The notes beneath the pieces are model-generated. The model searched no databases. It worked only from the letters and a program-made list of their open reading frames with translations, and was not told the origin of the DNA. Shown here piece after piece: positions 9,439 to 20,844 of a DNA stretch of 64,000 nt (the stretch's first letter is position 1; each line of letters starts with the position of its first letter). Location of the stretch: assembly GCF_026342015.1 (NCBI RefSeq), contig NZ_JAPENL010000001.1, positions 2,294,001-2,358,000 of the forward strand, read 5' to 3'. The stretch is from Micromonospora lupini (GTDB lineage: Bacteria; Actinomycetota; Actinomycetes; Mycobacteriales; Micromonosporaceae). The position numbers and the translations under genes were made by a program.

Positions 9439-10994
9439 GGATGGACGCTGTGACAGAAGCGGAGCGAGAAGGCGGTTCGGTGAACCCGCTGCGCGACCCG
9501 CAGGACCGCCGGTTGCCCCGGATCCCCGAGCCGTGCGCTCTGGTGATCTTCGGGGTGACCGGCGACCTGGCCCGCAAGAAGCTGCTCCCCGCGGTGTACG
9601 ACCTGGCGAACCGGGGGCTGCTGCCGCCCGGTTTCGTGGTTCTCGGCTTCGCCCGCCGCGACTGGGGTGACGGCGACTTCGAGACCCTGGCGTGCGAGGC
9701 GGCCCGCAAGCACGCCCGCACCCCGTGGCGGGAGGAGGTCTGGGCACGGCTGGCCGGCAACATCAAGTTCGTCGGCGGGTCGTTCGACGACGACGCGGCG
9801 TTCGACCAGCTCGCCTCGACGCTTGACGACCTGCGGCAGACCCACGGCATCGCCGGCAACGCGGCGTTCTACTTCTCCATCCCCCCGGCCGCGTTCCCCG
9901 TCGTGCTCAAGCAACTGGCCCGCACCGGGATGGCCGACAACGAGAAGTCCGGCGGCTGGCGCCGGGTGGTGGTGGAGAAGCCGTTCGGCAACGACCTGCC
10001 GTCGGCGAAGGCGCTCAACGACCTCGTCGACGACGTGTTCACCCGCCAGGACGTCTTCCGGATCGACCACTACCTGGGCAAGGAGACCGTCCAGAACATC
10101 CTGGCGCTGCGGTTCGCCAACAACCTGTTCGAGCCCTTGTGGAACTCGAAGTACGTCGACTCGGTGCAGATCACCATGGCCGAGGACGTCGGCATCGGCA
10201 GTCGCGCAGGCTTCTACGACACCGTCGGCACCGCCCGCGACGTGCTGCAGAACCACCTGCTCCAACTCCTGGCCCTGGTGGCCATGGAGGAGCCGACAAG
10301 CTTCGACGCCGACGAGATCCGCGCCGAGAAGCTGAAGGTGCTCAAGGCGATCACCCTGCCGAAGGACGTGGCCCGGGACACCGTCCGCGGCCAGTACCTG
10401 CCCGGCTGGGTGGGCGGCGAGCGCGCGGTCGGCTACCGGGAGGAGCAGGACGTCCCCGCCGACTCCACCACGGAGACGTACGTGGCGGTGCGGCTGGGCA
10501 TCCAGAACCGGCGCTGGGCCGAGGTGCCGTTCTACATCCGGGCCGGCAAGCGGCTGCCCCGGCGGGTCACCGAGGTCGCCATCATGTTCAAGAAGGCGCC
10601 GCACCTGCCGTTCAACGACGCCGACATGGAGTCGCTGGGCAACAACCAGCTCGTCATCCGGGTGCAGCCGGACGAGGGCGTGGTGCTCAAGTTCGGCTCG
10701 AAGGTGCCCGGCACCACGATGGAGGTCCGCGACATCGCGATGGACTTCCAGTACGGCGAGGCGTTCACGGAGTCCAGCCCGGAGGCGTACGAGCGGCTGG
10801 TGCTGGACGTGCTGATCGGGGACCGCACCCTGTTCCCGGACGCGGCCGAGGTCGAGCAGAGCTGGCAGGTGATCGACCCGCTGGAGCACGCCTGGGAGGG
10901 CACCACGCCGGAGCCGTACCGGGCCGGTGAGTGGGGGCCGCGGGCGTCCGACGAGATGCTGGCCCGCGAGGGCCGCGCTTGGAGAAGAGCATGA
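9435..10994 (+). CDS. zwf: Glucose-6-phosphate 1-dehydrogenase
   Basis: Oxidises glucose-6-phosphate to 6-phosphogluconolactone with NADP, the entry to the oxidative pentose phosphate branch. The Rossmann motif is [15 protein letters not shown] and the substrate-binding and catalytic stretch is [13 protein letters not shown]. Length is 519 residues from the GTG at 9435, which overlaps the pgi stop. Alternatives are ATG 9441 and GTG 9480, the latter with AGAAGG seven bases upstream and giving a 504-residue protein; the true start is uncertain within these 45 bases. The stop overlaps the opcA start as ATGA. Confidence 0.94.
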   Translation: MRMDAVTEAEREGGSVNPLRDPQDRRLPRIPEPCALVIFGVTGDLARKKLLPAVYDLANRGLLPPGFVVLGFARRDWGDGDFETLACEAARKHARTPWREEVWARLAGNIKFVGGSFDDDAAFDQLASTLDDLRQTHGIAGNAAFYFSIPPAAFPVVLKQLARTGMADNEKSGGWRRVVVEKPFGNDLPSAKALNDLVDDVFTRQDVFRIDHYLGKETVQNILALRFANNLFEPLWNSKYVDSVQITMAEDVGIGSRAGFYDTVGTARDVLQNHLLQLLALVAMEEPTSFDADEIRAEKLKVLKAITLPKDVARDTVRGQYLPGWVGGERAVGYREEQDVPADSTTETYVAVRLGIQNRRWAEVPFYIRAGKRLPRRVTEVAIMFKKAPHLPFNDADMESLGNNQLVIRVQPDEGVVLKFGSKVPGTTMEVRDIAMDFQYGEAFTESSPEAYERLVLDVLIGDRTLFPDAAEVEQSWQVIDPLEHAWEGTTPEPYRAGEWGPRASDEMLAREGRAWRRA

Positions 10995-12007
10995 TCGGGC
11001 TGTGGGACACCACCGGCAACGAGGTGGTCAAGGCGCTCGCCGCCGAGCGGCGCAGCGCCGGTGGTGTGGCCAGCGGCATGGCGCTCACCCTCATCGTGGT
11101 GGTGGACGAGAAGCGGGTGCGGGAGGCGGAGGCGGCGGCGACGATCGCCGCCGCCGCCCACCCGTGCCGGCTGGTGGTCGTGGTCCGCTCCGACATCGAG
11201 CGGGAGCGCAACCGGCTGGACGCGGAGATCGTGGTCGGTGGTCGACTCGGCCCCTGCGAGGCGGTGGTCACCCGGATGTACGGGCGGCTCGCCCTGCACG
11301 CCGAGTCGGTGGTGATGCCGCTGCTGGTGCCGGACGTGCCCGTGGTCACCTGGTGGCACGGCGAGCCGCCCGCGGAGATCGCCACCGACTTCCTCGGAGT
11401 GGTCGCCGACCGCCGGATCACCGACTCGGCGCAGGCCGCCGACCCGGTGGAGGCGTTGCGGCAGCGAGCCCGCGACTACGCCCCGGGCGACACGGACCTG
11501 GCGTGGACCCGGATCACCCCGTGGCGGACCCTTGTCGCGGGGGCGTTCGACACCGCCAGCGAGCAGGTCGTCGAGGCGACAGTCGTCGCGCCGCCCACCG
11601 ACCCGACGGCGGCGCTTATGGTCGGTTGGCTGTCCAGCCGGCTCGGCATCACCCCGCACCGGGTGGACACCGACGAGTTTCCCCGGATGCGGGAGGTGCG
11701 GTTGAGCTGCGCCAACGGCGACCAACTGACGCTGACCCGCGAGGACAGCATGGCGGTGTTCCGGCGCACCGGTCAGGACGACCGGGCCCTGCCGCTGGTC
11801 CGTCGGCCGCTCGGTGACGAGCTGGCCGAGGAGCTGCGTCGGCTGGACGCCGACCAGGTGTACGCGGAGGCGCTGGGCGCGACCGCCGGGCTGCGGGGTC
11901 TGGAACAGCGCCCCCCGCAGCGGGTACACGTCTGGAAGGATCCGGCCACGGCCCAGCGCGCCGAGGCCGGGGTCACCGCGCACACCGGCACGAGCGGCGA
12001 GAGCTGA
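10991..12007 (+). CDS. opcA: Glucose-6-phosphate dehydrogenase assembly protein OpcA
   Basis: Actinobacterial and cyanobacterial partner of Zwf, needed for assembly or redox control of the dehydrogenase. The 338-residue product starts [16 protein letters not shown] at the ATG overlapping the zwf stop. Recognisable family stretches are [35 protein letters not shown] and [14 protein letters not shown]. No cofactor motif is visible. The tight coupling to zwf fits a one-to-one partner. Last gene before a strong hairpin at 12035-12061. Confidence 0.93.
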   Translation: MIGLWDTTGNEVVKALAAERRSAGGVASGMALTLIVVVDEKRVREAEAAATIAAAAHPCRLVVVVRSDIERERNRLDAEIVVGGRLGPCEAVVTRMYGRLALHAESVVMPLLVPDVPVVTWWHGEPPAEIATDFLGVVADRRITDSAQAADPVEALRQRARDYAPGDTDLAWTRITPWRTLVAGAFDTASEQVVEATVVAPPTDPTAALMVGWLSSRLGITPHRVDTDEFPRMREVRLSCANGDQLTLTREDSMAVFRRTGQDDRALPLVRRPLGDELAEELRRLDADQVYAEALGATAGLRGLEQRPPQRVHVWKDPATAQRAEAGVTAHTGTSGES

Positions 12008-12034
12008 GCCGCAACGACCGCAGCACGACAACCG

Positions 12035-12061
12035 GGAGGGCCGGGATCGTTCCGGCCCTCC
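12035..12061 (+). terminator. Perfect hairpin between opcA and pgl
   Basis: GGAGGGCCGG and CCGGCCCTCC form a perfect 10-bp stem with a 7-base loop (GATCGTT). No T-tract follows. It lies 27 bases after opcA and 76 before pgl, so it may lower readthrough into pgl or mark a processing point within the operon. Confidence 0.6.
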
Positions 12062-12136
12062 ACCGGAGCGCCTCCCGGCGTACCGGCCCGGAGACGACGC
12101 GACAGCGACCGCCCAGCGGTCGGGAAGGCACAACCC

Positions 12137-12907
12137 ATGAGTGAGGCGAGTGTCGCCGTCCACGCCGACGCCGACCTGCTGGCGCAGGCCGTGGCCGCCC
12201 GGCTGCTGGTGAAGATCCTCGACGCCCAGGCCGACCGGGGGGAGGCGTCGGTGGTGCTCACCGGCGGTCGGATCGCCGCTGCCGTGTACCGGGCGGTGGC
12301 GGCGCTGCCGGCCCGCGACGCGGTCGACTGGTCCCGGGTCGACGTGTGGTGGGGTGACGAGCGGTTCCTGCCCGCCGGCGACCCGGAGCGCAACGAGACC
12401 CAGGCCCGCGCCGCTCTGCTGGACGTGGTGCCGCTGGACCCGGCCCGGGTGCATCCCATGCCGGCCTCCGACGGCCCGGCCGGCAACGACCCCGAGGCGG
12501 CCGCCGCCGCGTACGCCGACGAGTTGGCCCGGGCCGCCCGGCCGGGGCACGCCGCGCTGCCGCACTTCGACGTGCTGATGCTGGGTGTCGGCGAGGACGG
12601 GCACGTGGCGTCGATCTTCCCCGAGCACCCGGTGCACTACGACACCCGCCCGTGCAGCGCGGTGCGGGGCAGCCCGAAGCCACCGGCTGTGCGAACCACC
12701 CTCACCCTGCCGACGATCAACACCGCCGAGGAGGTCTGGCTGGTGGCCGGCGGCGCGGACAAGGCCCGTGCGGTGGGCATGGCGCTTGCCGGCGCCGGCT
12801 CGGTGCAGCTGCCGGCCGCCGGGGTGCACGGCGTGGACCGCACCCGCTGGCTGCTGGACCGCGCGGCGGCCGCCGACGTGCCGGCCCGGCTGCGTAGCCT
12901 GCGCTGA
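12137..12907 (+). CDS. pgl: 6-phosphogluconolactonase
   Basis: Hydrolyses the lactone made by Zwf. The 256-residue protein is a DevB-type lactonase related to glucosamine-6-phosphate isomerases. Seen: VVLTGGRIAAAVY near residue 40, VDVWWGDERFLP, ERNETQARAALLD, and the catalytic region LGVGEDGHVASIFPEHP near residue 150. It follows opcA on the same strand after 129 bases that hold the hairpin at 12035-12061, so it may be expressed at a different level from the coupled genes. Convergent with rbpA. Confidence 0.94.
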   Translation: MSEASVAVHADADLLAQAVAARLLVKILDAQADRGEASVVLTGGRIAAAVYRAVAALPARDAVDWSRVDVWWGDERFLPAGDPERNETQARAALLDVVPLDPARVHPMPASDGPAGNDPEAAAAAYADELARAARPGHAALPHFDVLMLGVGEDGHVASIFPEHPVHYDTRPCSAVRGSPKPPAVRTTLTLPTINTAEEVWLVAGGADKARAVGMALAGAGSVQLPAAGVHGVDRTRWLLDRAAAADVPARLRSLR

Positions 12908-12912
12908 GCGGT

Positions 12913-12937
12913 GGGAGGCCCCTCCGCGGGGCCTCCC
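12913..12937. terminator. Bidirectional terminator between pgl and rbpA
   Basis: GGGAGGCCCC pairs perfectly with GGGGCCTCCC over 10 bp around TCCGC. It fills the gap between the convergent pgl stop and the rbpA stop at 12938-12940. Confidence 0.75.
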
Positions 12938-13282
12938 CTAGCTTTCGCCCCGGCGGCGGCGCAGCGCGGCGAGCGCCTCCGCCAGCAGCGCCTCGCCCTC
13001 CTCGGCGGTACGCCGCTCCTTCACGTACGCCAGGTGGCTCTTGTAGGGCTCGGCGCGGACCCGCCCGGGCGGGTTCTGCGCGTCCGGGCCGGCGGGCAGC
13101 CCACAACGGGGGCAGTCCCACAGCGGAGGCGCCGTGGCGTCGGCAGCGATCCGGATGTCGGTCCGGTGGTCGTTGCGACACCAGTAGGTGACGTCCTGTC
13201 GGGGTGCGGGTTGGTGCCGCTCGTCCGGGCGCATGGGTGCGGACCCGACGCGGGCGCCGCGGATGACGTTGCCACTGGGCAC
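12938..13282 (-). CDS. rbpA: RNA polymerase-binding protein RbpA
   Basis: Small actinobacterial transcription factor that binds RNA polymerase and group I/II sigma factors and stabilises open complexes. The 114-residue protein has the basic N-terminal tail (MPSGNVIRGARVGSAP), a zinc-ribbon-like core with C35, H39, C57 and C60 (YWCRNDH, DCPRCGLPAG), and the C-terminal helix following EPYKSHLAYVKERRT that forms the sigma-interaction domain. Length and motifs match the family. It is followed downstream by the terminator shared with pgl, and lies next to secG as in Streptomyces. Confidence 0.95.
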   Translation of the reverse strand: MPSGNVIRGARVGSAPMRPDERHQPAPRQDVTYWCRNDHRTDIRIAADATAPPLWDCPRCGLPAGPDAQNPPGRVRAEPYKSHLAYVKERRTAEEGEALLAEALAALRRRRGES

Positions 13283-13362
13283 GGCTGCTCGCTCCTGTCG
13301 TCGGAGGGGACCCGCCGTCGTCAGGGGTGGGCGGCGGGCGACGCGGTGCAGCGGAGAAAGAA

Positions 13363-13398
13363 CTGCGCGCGGCCCGTCGAGTGACGGACCGCGCGCAG
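13363..13398 (-). terminator. Terminator after secG
   Basis: Arms 13363-13378 and 13383-13398 pair over 16 positions with a single mismatch, around the loop GAGT. The stem begins CTGCGCGCGG. It lies 24 bases past the secG stop on the minus strand. Confidence 0.7.
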
Positions 13399-13421
13399 AT
13401 TGTACGACTTCGCGGGCCTGC

Positions 13422-13682
13422 TCAGGTGCCGCTGTTCATCTGGAGGCGGAGCCAGAGCCCCAGCCCGACGATCGCCGCGAACCAGACGACACCCACCAGA
13501 ACGGTGTAACGGTCCAGGTTCTTCTCGGCCACCGAGGAGCCGGCGAGGCTGGAGCTGACGCCACCGCCGAACATGCTCGACAACCCGCCGCCCTTGCCGC
13601 GGTGCAGCAGGATGAGCATGGTGAGCAGGATGCTCGTGATGACCAGCAACACGATCAACGTGTATGCGAACCAGATCGGCAT
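13422..13682 (-). CDS. secG: Preprotein translocase subunit SecG
   Basis: Small membrane subunit of the SecYEG channel. The 86-residue protein has two hydrophobic helices (residues about 5-25 and 60-80) separated by the conserved glycine-rich loop HRGKGGGLSSMFGGG, which is diagnostic. It sits 95 bases downstream of tpiA in the same direction, the usual actinobacterial order gap-pgk-tpiA-secG, and ends at a strong hairpin. Confidence 0.95.
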   Translation of the reverse strand: MPIWFAYTLIVLLVITSILLTMLILLHRGKGGGLSSMFGGGVSSSLAGSSVAEKNLDRYTVLVGVVWFAAIVGLGLWLRLQMNSGT

Positions 13683-13777
13683 GGCTGGGGGCAGTCCTCT
13701 CGTAGCGATCCTCGCCCGGACAGGTCGGGCACGGCGGCACCGGCCGGTGGACGGGCGGTGTCCAGGATAGCGAGCGA

Positions 13778-14569
13778 TCAGCGAGCGATGTGCTCGGGGA
13801 ACCGGCAGATCTGCGCGAATTCTTCCGCGTCCAGGCTGGCGCCGCCCACCAGGCCCCCGTCCACGTCCGGCTGGGCCATGATCGAGGCGACGTTCGACGC
13901 CTTGACCGAGCCGCCGTAGAGGACCCGGACGGCGTCGGCGGTCTCCTGGTCGAGGCGCTCCGCCAACCGCTTGCGGACCGCACCGCAGACCTCCTGGGCG
14001 TCCTCAGGCGTCGCGGTCTTGCCGGTGCCGATCGCCCAGACCGGCTCGTACGCGATGACGACCTGGCGCACCTGCTCGGGGGTGAGCCCGGCGAGGCCCC
14101 CGTCGAGCTGGTCGGAGCAGTGCGCCACGTGGGTGCCCTGCTCGCGGATGTCCAGCCCCTCCCCCACGCAGAGGATCGGGGTCAGGCCGTGCGTGAGCGC
14201 CGCCTTCACCTTCGCGTTGACCACCCCGTCGTCCTCGTGGTGGTAGGCCCGCCGCTCGGAGTGGCCGACCACCACGTACGTGCAGCCGAGCTTGGCGAGC
14301 ATCGCGCCCGAGATGTCCCCGGTGTACGCGCCCCCGGCGTGCGGGGAGAGGTCCTGCCCGCCGTAGCCGATCAGCAGCTTGTCGCCGTCCACAGCCGTCT
14401 GCACGGTGCGCAGGTCGGTGAACGGCGGCAGCACGACCGTCTCGACCTCGGTGAGCTGCTTCTCGGTGAGGCTCGCGGCCAGCTTCTGCACGAGCAGGTT
14501 GGCCTCGAGGTGGTTGAGGTTCATCTTCCAGTTGCCGGCCATCAACGGTCGGCGGGTCGTGCTCGCCAT
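13778..14569 (-). CDS. tpiA: Triosephosphate isomerase
   Basis: Interconverts dihydroxyacetone phosphate and glyceraldehyde-3-phosphate. The 263-residue TIM barrel shows N13 and K15 in MAGNWKMN, catalytic His in [10 protein letters not shown], the catalytic Glu in [16 protein letters not shown], and the phosphate-binding end [11 protein letters not shown]. The ATG at 14569 is two bases from the pgk stop, so translation is probably coupled. A much longer open frame upstream is a shadow of pgk. Confidence 0.96.
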   Translation of the reverse strand: MASTTRRPLMAGNWKMNLNHLEANLLVQKLAASLTEKQLTEVETVVLPPFTDLRTVQTAVDGDKLLIGYGGQDLSPHAGGAYTGDISGAMLAKLGCTYVVVGHSERRAYHHEDDGVVNAKVKAALTHGLTPILCVGEGLDIREQGTHVAHCSDQLDGGLAGLTPEQVRQVVIAYEPVWAIGTGKTATPEDAQEVCGAVRKRLAERLDQETADAVRVLYGGSVKASNVASIMAQPDVDGGLVGGASLDAEEFAQICRFPEHIAR

Positions 14570-14571
14570 GC

Positions 14572-16865
<2,294 letters not shown>

Positions 16866-17037
16866 TCATCTCGGCCACCCCGCCGCGCGGTCTGAGGACC
16901 TGACCGCCCGAGGCGGTGGGCACGGCGAGGAGTGCCGGTGTCGGCCCCCTTGCCGTACGCAGCGACCCTATCCGAGCGCGTGAGACCACGCTGCGCCGGG
17001 GCGTGCTCCCGCCGCACCGTACGGCCCCACCGTCCTA

Positions 17038-18018
17038 TCAGACCACGAGCATGTCGGGCGTGACGGCCGCTTCGGTATCAGGGATGCCGAGGTCCCGGGC
17101 CCGCTTGTCGGCCAACGCCAGCAGACGCCGGATTCGTCCGGCGATGGCGTCCTTGGTCAGCGGAGGCTCGGCCAGCGCGCCCAGCTCCTCCAGCGACGCC
17201 TGCCGGTGCTCCAGGCGCAGTCGACCGGCGTCGGTGAGGTGGTTGGGCGCCTCGTCGGCAAGGATCTCCAGCGCCCGGGTCACCCGGGCGGCGGCGGCGA
17301 CCGCCGCCCGCGCCGAGCGGCGCAGGTTGGCGTCGTCGAAGTTCGCCAGCCGGTTGGCGGTGGCCCGCACCTCGCGGCGCACCCGGCGCTCCTCCCAGGC
17401 CAGCACGCTTGAGTGCGCGCCGATGCGGGTGAGCAGCGCGGCGATCGCGTCGCCGTCCTTGACCACCACCCGGTCCACCCCGCGCACCTCGCGGTTCTTC
17501 GCGGTGATGCCGATCCGTCGGGCCGCGCCGACGAGCGCCAGCGCCGACTCCGGCCCCGGGCAGGTGATCTCCAGCGCGCTGGAGCGGCCGGGCTCGGTGA
17601 GCGAGCCGTGCGCCATGAACGCGCCCCGCCACGCCGAGACGGCGCAGCAGACGTTTGCCGCCACCACGTGCGGGGGCAGCCCGCGCACCGGCCGGCCGCG
17701 CACGTCAAGCAGGCCGGTCTGCCGCGCGAGCGCCTCACCGTCCTTGACCACGCGGACGATGAAGTGGCTGCCCTTGCGCAGCCCACCCGACGCCAGCACG
17801 TGGATCTCGCTGGGGTAGCCGTAGACCTCGGCGATCTCCCGCCGCAACCGGCGCGCGACCGCCCCGGTGTCCAGCTCAGCCTCCACCACCACGCGGCCGG
17901 AGACGATGTGCAGCCCGCCGGCGAAGCGCAGCAGCGCGGCCATCTCCGCCCGCCGACAGCAGGGCTTGGGCACGTCGACCCGACTCAGCTCGTCCTTGAC
18001 CGCAGCCGTCATCGCCAT
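17038..18018 (-). CDS. whiA: Sporulation regulator WhiA
   Basis: DNA-binding protein needed for sporulation-linked cell division in Streptomyces; it works with WhiB and combines a homing-endonuclease-like fold with a helix-turn-helix. The 326-residue protein shows family stretches [36 protein letters not shown], and the C-terminal HTH region [25 protein letters not shown] 18018 has GAGGGG seven bases upstream. It follows yvcK after 54 bases, in the rapZ-yvcK-whiA order conserved in Gram-positive bacteria. Confidence 0.95.
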   Translation of the reverse strand: MAMTAAVKDELSRVDVPKPCCRRAEMAALLRFAGGLHIVSGRVVVEAELDTGAVARRLRREIAEVYGYPSEIHVLASGGLRKGSHFIVRVVKDGEALARQTGLLDVRGRPVRGLPPHVVAANVCCAVSAWRGAFMAHGSLTEPGRSSALEITCPGPESALALVGAARRIGITAKNREVRGVDRVVVKDGDAIAALLTRIGAHSSVLAWEERRVRREVRATANRLANFDDANLRRSARAAVAAAARVTRALEILADEAPNHLTDAGRLRLEHRQASLEELGALAEPPLTKDAIAGRIRRLLALADKRARDLGIPDTEAAVTPDMLVV

Positions 18019-18072
18019 TGTGCGTCCCCTCACGGACCTGTTCCGGCGTGTCGCCGGAGATTACGTACGTGT

Positions 18073-19269
18073 CTAACGATCGGCGCCCAGGACAGGCACC
18101 AGCGCGGCGCCCAGGGCAGCCGGATCATGGCGGGGAGTGCCGTCGGTGACGGCGACGGGGGCGAGGACCAGGCGGGCACCAAGCGATTCTGCCGCACGTT
18201 CGACCGGTTCAGGGTCACCCACCGCCTTGGCGTCCGCGAGCACGAAGTCGACCTTGAGTTCGGGCAGGTACCAGCGCAGCGCCGCCAGATGATCGGCGAC
18301 CGAGAGGCCGAGAGTCTCCTTCTCCGCGGCCAGGTTCAGCGTGACCAGCCGCCGGGCCGAGCTGGACACGATCGCGTCGGCCAACTGCGGCACCAGCAGG
18401 TGCGGCAGCACGCTCGTGTACCAACTGCCCGGGCCGAAGATCAACCAGTCCGCTGCGCCGATCGCCGCCAGGGCTTCGGCACAGGCCGCCGGGGCGGCCG
18501 GGGTGAGGCGCAGCGACTCGACCCGCCCGGTGGTGACCGCCACCTGGTGCTGGCCGCGTACGGTGCGCACCTCGTCCGGGGCGGCCGGGTCGGCGCCGCG
18601 TACCCGCGCCTCGATGCCGACCGGCTGGCGCGACATCGGCAGGACCCGCCCGACCGCGCCCAGCATCGCTCCGGCGTGTTCCAGCGCGGCCACCGGGTCG
18701 CCGAGCAGCTCCATGAGGCCGCAGAGCACCAGGTTGCCCACCGCGTGCCCGGCCAACCCGTCGGCGCGCGCCGCCGTCGGTCCCGCGGCATCCTGGCCCG
18801 AGCCGTCTGCGCCCGGGCCGCGCGAGTCCGCGCCTCGGCTCGCGCCGCCCGCGCCCTGGCCTGCGCCGCCCGCGCCCTGGCCTGCGCCGCCTGCGCCCTG
18901 GCCGTGCGGGTCCGGACCGTTCGTCCCCGGTCCGCGCGGGTCGGGGTCGTCGGTCGCCGGCGGGACCGGGTCGGCTTCACCGAGCGGGGGTACGCCTGCC
19001 GGCACGGCGGCGAAGCGGTGCTGGAACAGCCCGGCGCTGCGTCGGGTGGCCGGGTGGTCGCCAGCAAGCGCCACCAGGGCCTGCCGCAGGTCGCCGGGGG
19101 GCAGACCGCCCCGTTCGGCTCGCAGCCGGCCGCTGGAACCGCCGTCGTCGCCGACCGTGACCACCGCCGTGATGTCCAGGTCGAGTTCGGGGGCGCAGTG
19201 GCGCAGCGCGCGCAGCGACGCGGACAACCCGTGCCCTCCGCCGAAGGCCACCACCCGACGCGCCGTCAT
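18073..19269 (-). CDS. yvcK: YvcK-family UDP-GlcNAc-binding protein with inserted repeat segment
   Basis: Member of the YvcK/CofD-like group (Bacillus YvcK, mycobacterial CuvA), which tunes carbon flow into cell-wall synthesis. The nucleotide-binding start VVAFGGGHGLSASLRAL, VTVGDDGGSSGRLR, GHAVGNLVL and FGPGSWYTSVLPHL are all present. At 398 residues it is longer than the usual 310-350. The excess is a Pro/Gly/Asp-rich insert of roughly residues 96-170, including three GQGAGGA-type repeats, between the GLFQHRFA helix and LAGHAVGN. The insert is probably a surface loop. The start overlaps the rapZ stop as ATGA. Confidence 0.92.
   Translation of the reverse strand: MTARRVVAFGGGHGLSASLRALRHCAPELDLDITAVVTVGDDGGSSGRLRAERGGLPPGDLRQALVALAGDHPATRRSAGLFQHRFAAVPAGVPPLGEADPVPPATDDPDPRGPGTNGPDPHGQGAGGAGQGAGGAGQGAGGASRGADSRGPGADGSGQDAAGPTAARADGLAGHAVGNLVLCGLMELLGDPVAALEHAGAMLGAVGRVLPMSRQPVGIEARVRGADPAAPDEVRTVRGQHQVAVTTGRVESLRLTPAAPAACAEALAAIGAADWLIFGPGSWYTSVLPHLLVPQLADAIVSSSARRLVTLNLAAEKETLGLSVADHLAALRWYLPELKVDFVLADAKAVGDPEPVERAAESLGARLVLAPVAVTDGTPRHDPAALGAALVPVLGADR
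18841..18903. repeat. 21-bp in-frame tandem repeat within yvcK
   Basis: Three consecutive 21-base units, nearly identical, encode GQGAGG[A] on the minus strand at about residues 123-143 of YvcK. The unit length is a multiple of three, so copy-number change would keep the frame. Confidence 0.85.
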
Positions 19270-20198
19270 TCCCGCCCCAGGTCGCGGTGCTGCGCGTTGG
19301 CGGCCAGCCCCGACTGGCGCAGCCGACCGGCCAGCTCCTCGGCGATTGCCACGCTGCGGTGCTTGCCGCCGGTACAGCCCACGGCGACCGTCAGGTACCG
19401 CTTGCCCTCCCGCTCGAACCCGGCGGTCGTGGCGTTGACCAGGTCGGCGTACGAGGCGACGAAGGCGTCCGCGCCCTCCTGGCCCAGCACGTACGCGCTT
19501 ACCGCCTCCTCCCGCCCGGTGTGCTCGCGCAGCTCCGGCACCCAGTACGGGTTCGGCAGGAACCGGGCGTCCAGCACGAAGTCGGCGTCCGGCGGCAGGC
19601 CGTACTTGAATCCGAACGACAGCACTGTGACACGCAGCCGGCGGGCGTCCTCGCCGCCGAACAGCTCCTCGATCCGGCGACGGAGCTGGTTGACGTTCAG
19701 GTGGCTGGTGTCGATGATCACGTCGGCCTGGTCGCGGGCCTCCTCCAACAGCCCGCGCTCCACGGCGATGCCGTCCGCGAGCCGCCCGTCGCCCTGCAAC
19801 GGGTGCGAACGCCGGACGCTCTCGAACCGGCGGATCAGCACCTCGTCGTCGGCGTCGACGAACACCACCCGGGGCGAGAAGCCCCGCTCCTTCAGCTCGC
19901 GGATCGCCCCGGCCAGGTCAGTGGAGAAGGCCCGCGAGCGCACGTCCAGGACCATCGCGGTACGCCGGGCCGCGCCGCCGGCCTTGAACGCCAGCTCGGC
20001 CATGTCGAGCATGAGTGCCTGCGGCAGGTTGTCCACGACGTAGTAGCCGACGTTCTCCAAGGCCCGGGCGACGGTGCTGCGACCGCCACCGGACAGCCCG
20101 GTGACCACCACGAGGGTGGTCTCCGACTCGGCCGCCGGCTGCCCGTCCGCGGCCACCGGAGGATCGGTCCGGTCCCCGTCTGCGCGCGCCTCGCTCAC
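19266..20198 (-). CDS. rapZ: RNase adapter protein RapZ (nucleotide-binding)
   Basis: P-loop protein; in E. coli RapZ senses glucosamine-6-phosphate and hands the GlmZ RNA to RNase E, while the actinobacterial role is less clear. The 310-residue protein has a Walker A-like VTGLSGGGRST in which Arg replaces the usual Lys, as in mycobacterial homologues, then VGYYVVDNLP, VVFVDADDEVLIRRF, and the C-terminal domain with VLSFGFKYGLPPDAD, VAVGCTGGKHRSV. GTG 20198 is chosen; an in-frame start at 20249 would add 17 basic residues. Coupled to yvcK by ATGA. uvrC, normally next door, is 5 kb away here. Confidence 0.92.
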   Translation of the reverse strand: MSEARADGDRTDPPVAADGQPAAESETTLVVVTGLSGGGRSTVARALENVGYYVVDNLPQALMLDMAELAFKAGGAARRTAMVLDVRSRAFSTDLAGAIRELKERGFSPRVVFVDADDEVLIRRFESVRRSHPLQGDGRLADGIAVERGLLEEARDQADVIIDTSHLNVNQLRRRIEELFGGEDARRLRVTVLSFGFKYGLPPDADFVLDARFLPNPYWVPELREHTGREEAVSAYVLGQEGADAFVASYADLVNATTAGFEREGKRYLTVAVGCTGGKHRSVAIAEELAGRLRQSGLAANAQHRDLGRE

Positions 20199-20349
20199 CC
20201 GTACCCCCAAGCCGTGGCGCCGCGGCCGCCATCGGCCGCGATTGGTCAATCAGCGACTCTATCCCGCCGCCTGCGGAGTGGTCGGGCACCCGTGGCCGAT
20301 CGGACGCCGACGGACTCGGCACCGGTCGTCCTCCCGACAGTCACCACTC

Positions 20350-20377
20350 TTGATGACGATCAGTAGTCGTCTATACG
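20350..20377 (+). promoter_or_regulatory. Candidate sigma-70-type promoter
   Basis: TTGATG at 20350-20355 and TATACG at 20372-20377 are 16 bases apart, 47 bases before the start of the small gene at 20424. The spacer carries a GACGA/TCGTC dyad. Assignment is by consensus only. Confidence 0.4.
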
Positions 20378-20423
20378 CTCTTCGTGATCGCCGCAGGTCA
20401 ACGCCGACATCTGGGAGGGTGCG

Positions 20424-20768
20424 ATGCACGATCTGGCCGACAAGAACAAGTACGTCGGTTTCCTGTTCATGCGGATCAGTCCGGAATACTTCGCCCTCGG
20501 CCGGGAGGGCATCCACGAGGTCTCCGCCGAGCACGCCCGGGATCTGGGCCGCTTCGCCAAGCAGCTCACCCACGTGGTCTGCACGGGGGTGAACGGAAAA
20601 TACGACCAGGTCACCATGGTGGAGGCCGACACCCTGGAGGAGATCAACGCTGCGGCCACCGCGTTCCGGATGGGCGCCAAGGCCCGCTACATCGAGATCG
20701 TCGACATCGTGGTCGGGATGAAGGCCCCGCCGCGCGGCCTGGCCAACCGGTCCAGTCAACCGAGCTGA
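20424..20768 (+). CDS. Small conserved hypothetical, possible dimeric alpha/beta barrel
   Basis: 114 residues with a strong ribosome site (GGGAGGGTGCG then ATG). The sequence alternates strand and helix: YVGFLFMRISPEYFAL, a helix through EVSAEHARDLGRFAKQL, THVVCTGVNGKYDQVTMVEAD, a helix EEINAAATAFRMG, and AKARYIEIVDIVVGMKAP. This pattern resembles small ferredoxin-like or GYD/ABM-type stress or sensor proteins, but I cannot name the family. There is no membrane segment. It is divergent from rapZ and 77 bases upstream of recQ on the same strand, so it may share that transcript. Confidence 0.65.
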   Translation: MHDLADKNKYVGFLFMRISPEYFALGREGIHEVSAEHARDLGRFAKQLTHVVCTGVNGKYDQVTMVEADTLEEINAAATAFRMGAKARYIEIVDIVVGMKAPPRGLANRSSQPS

Positions 20769-20844
20769 CCGCGTCGCCCGTCCGGTGTGCCCGGCCCGGG
20801 TGCGCCGGGCGAGCGGTGTCGGGGTGGGCTCGTAGACTCCGCGA

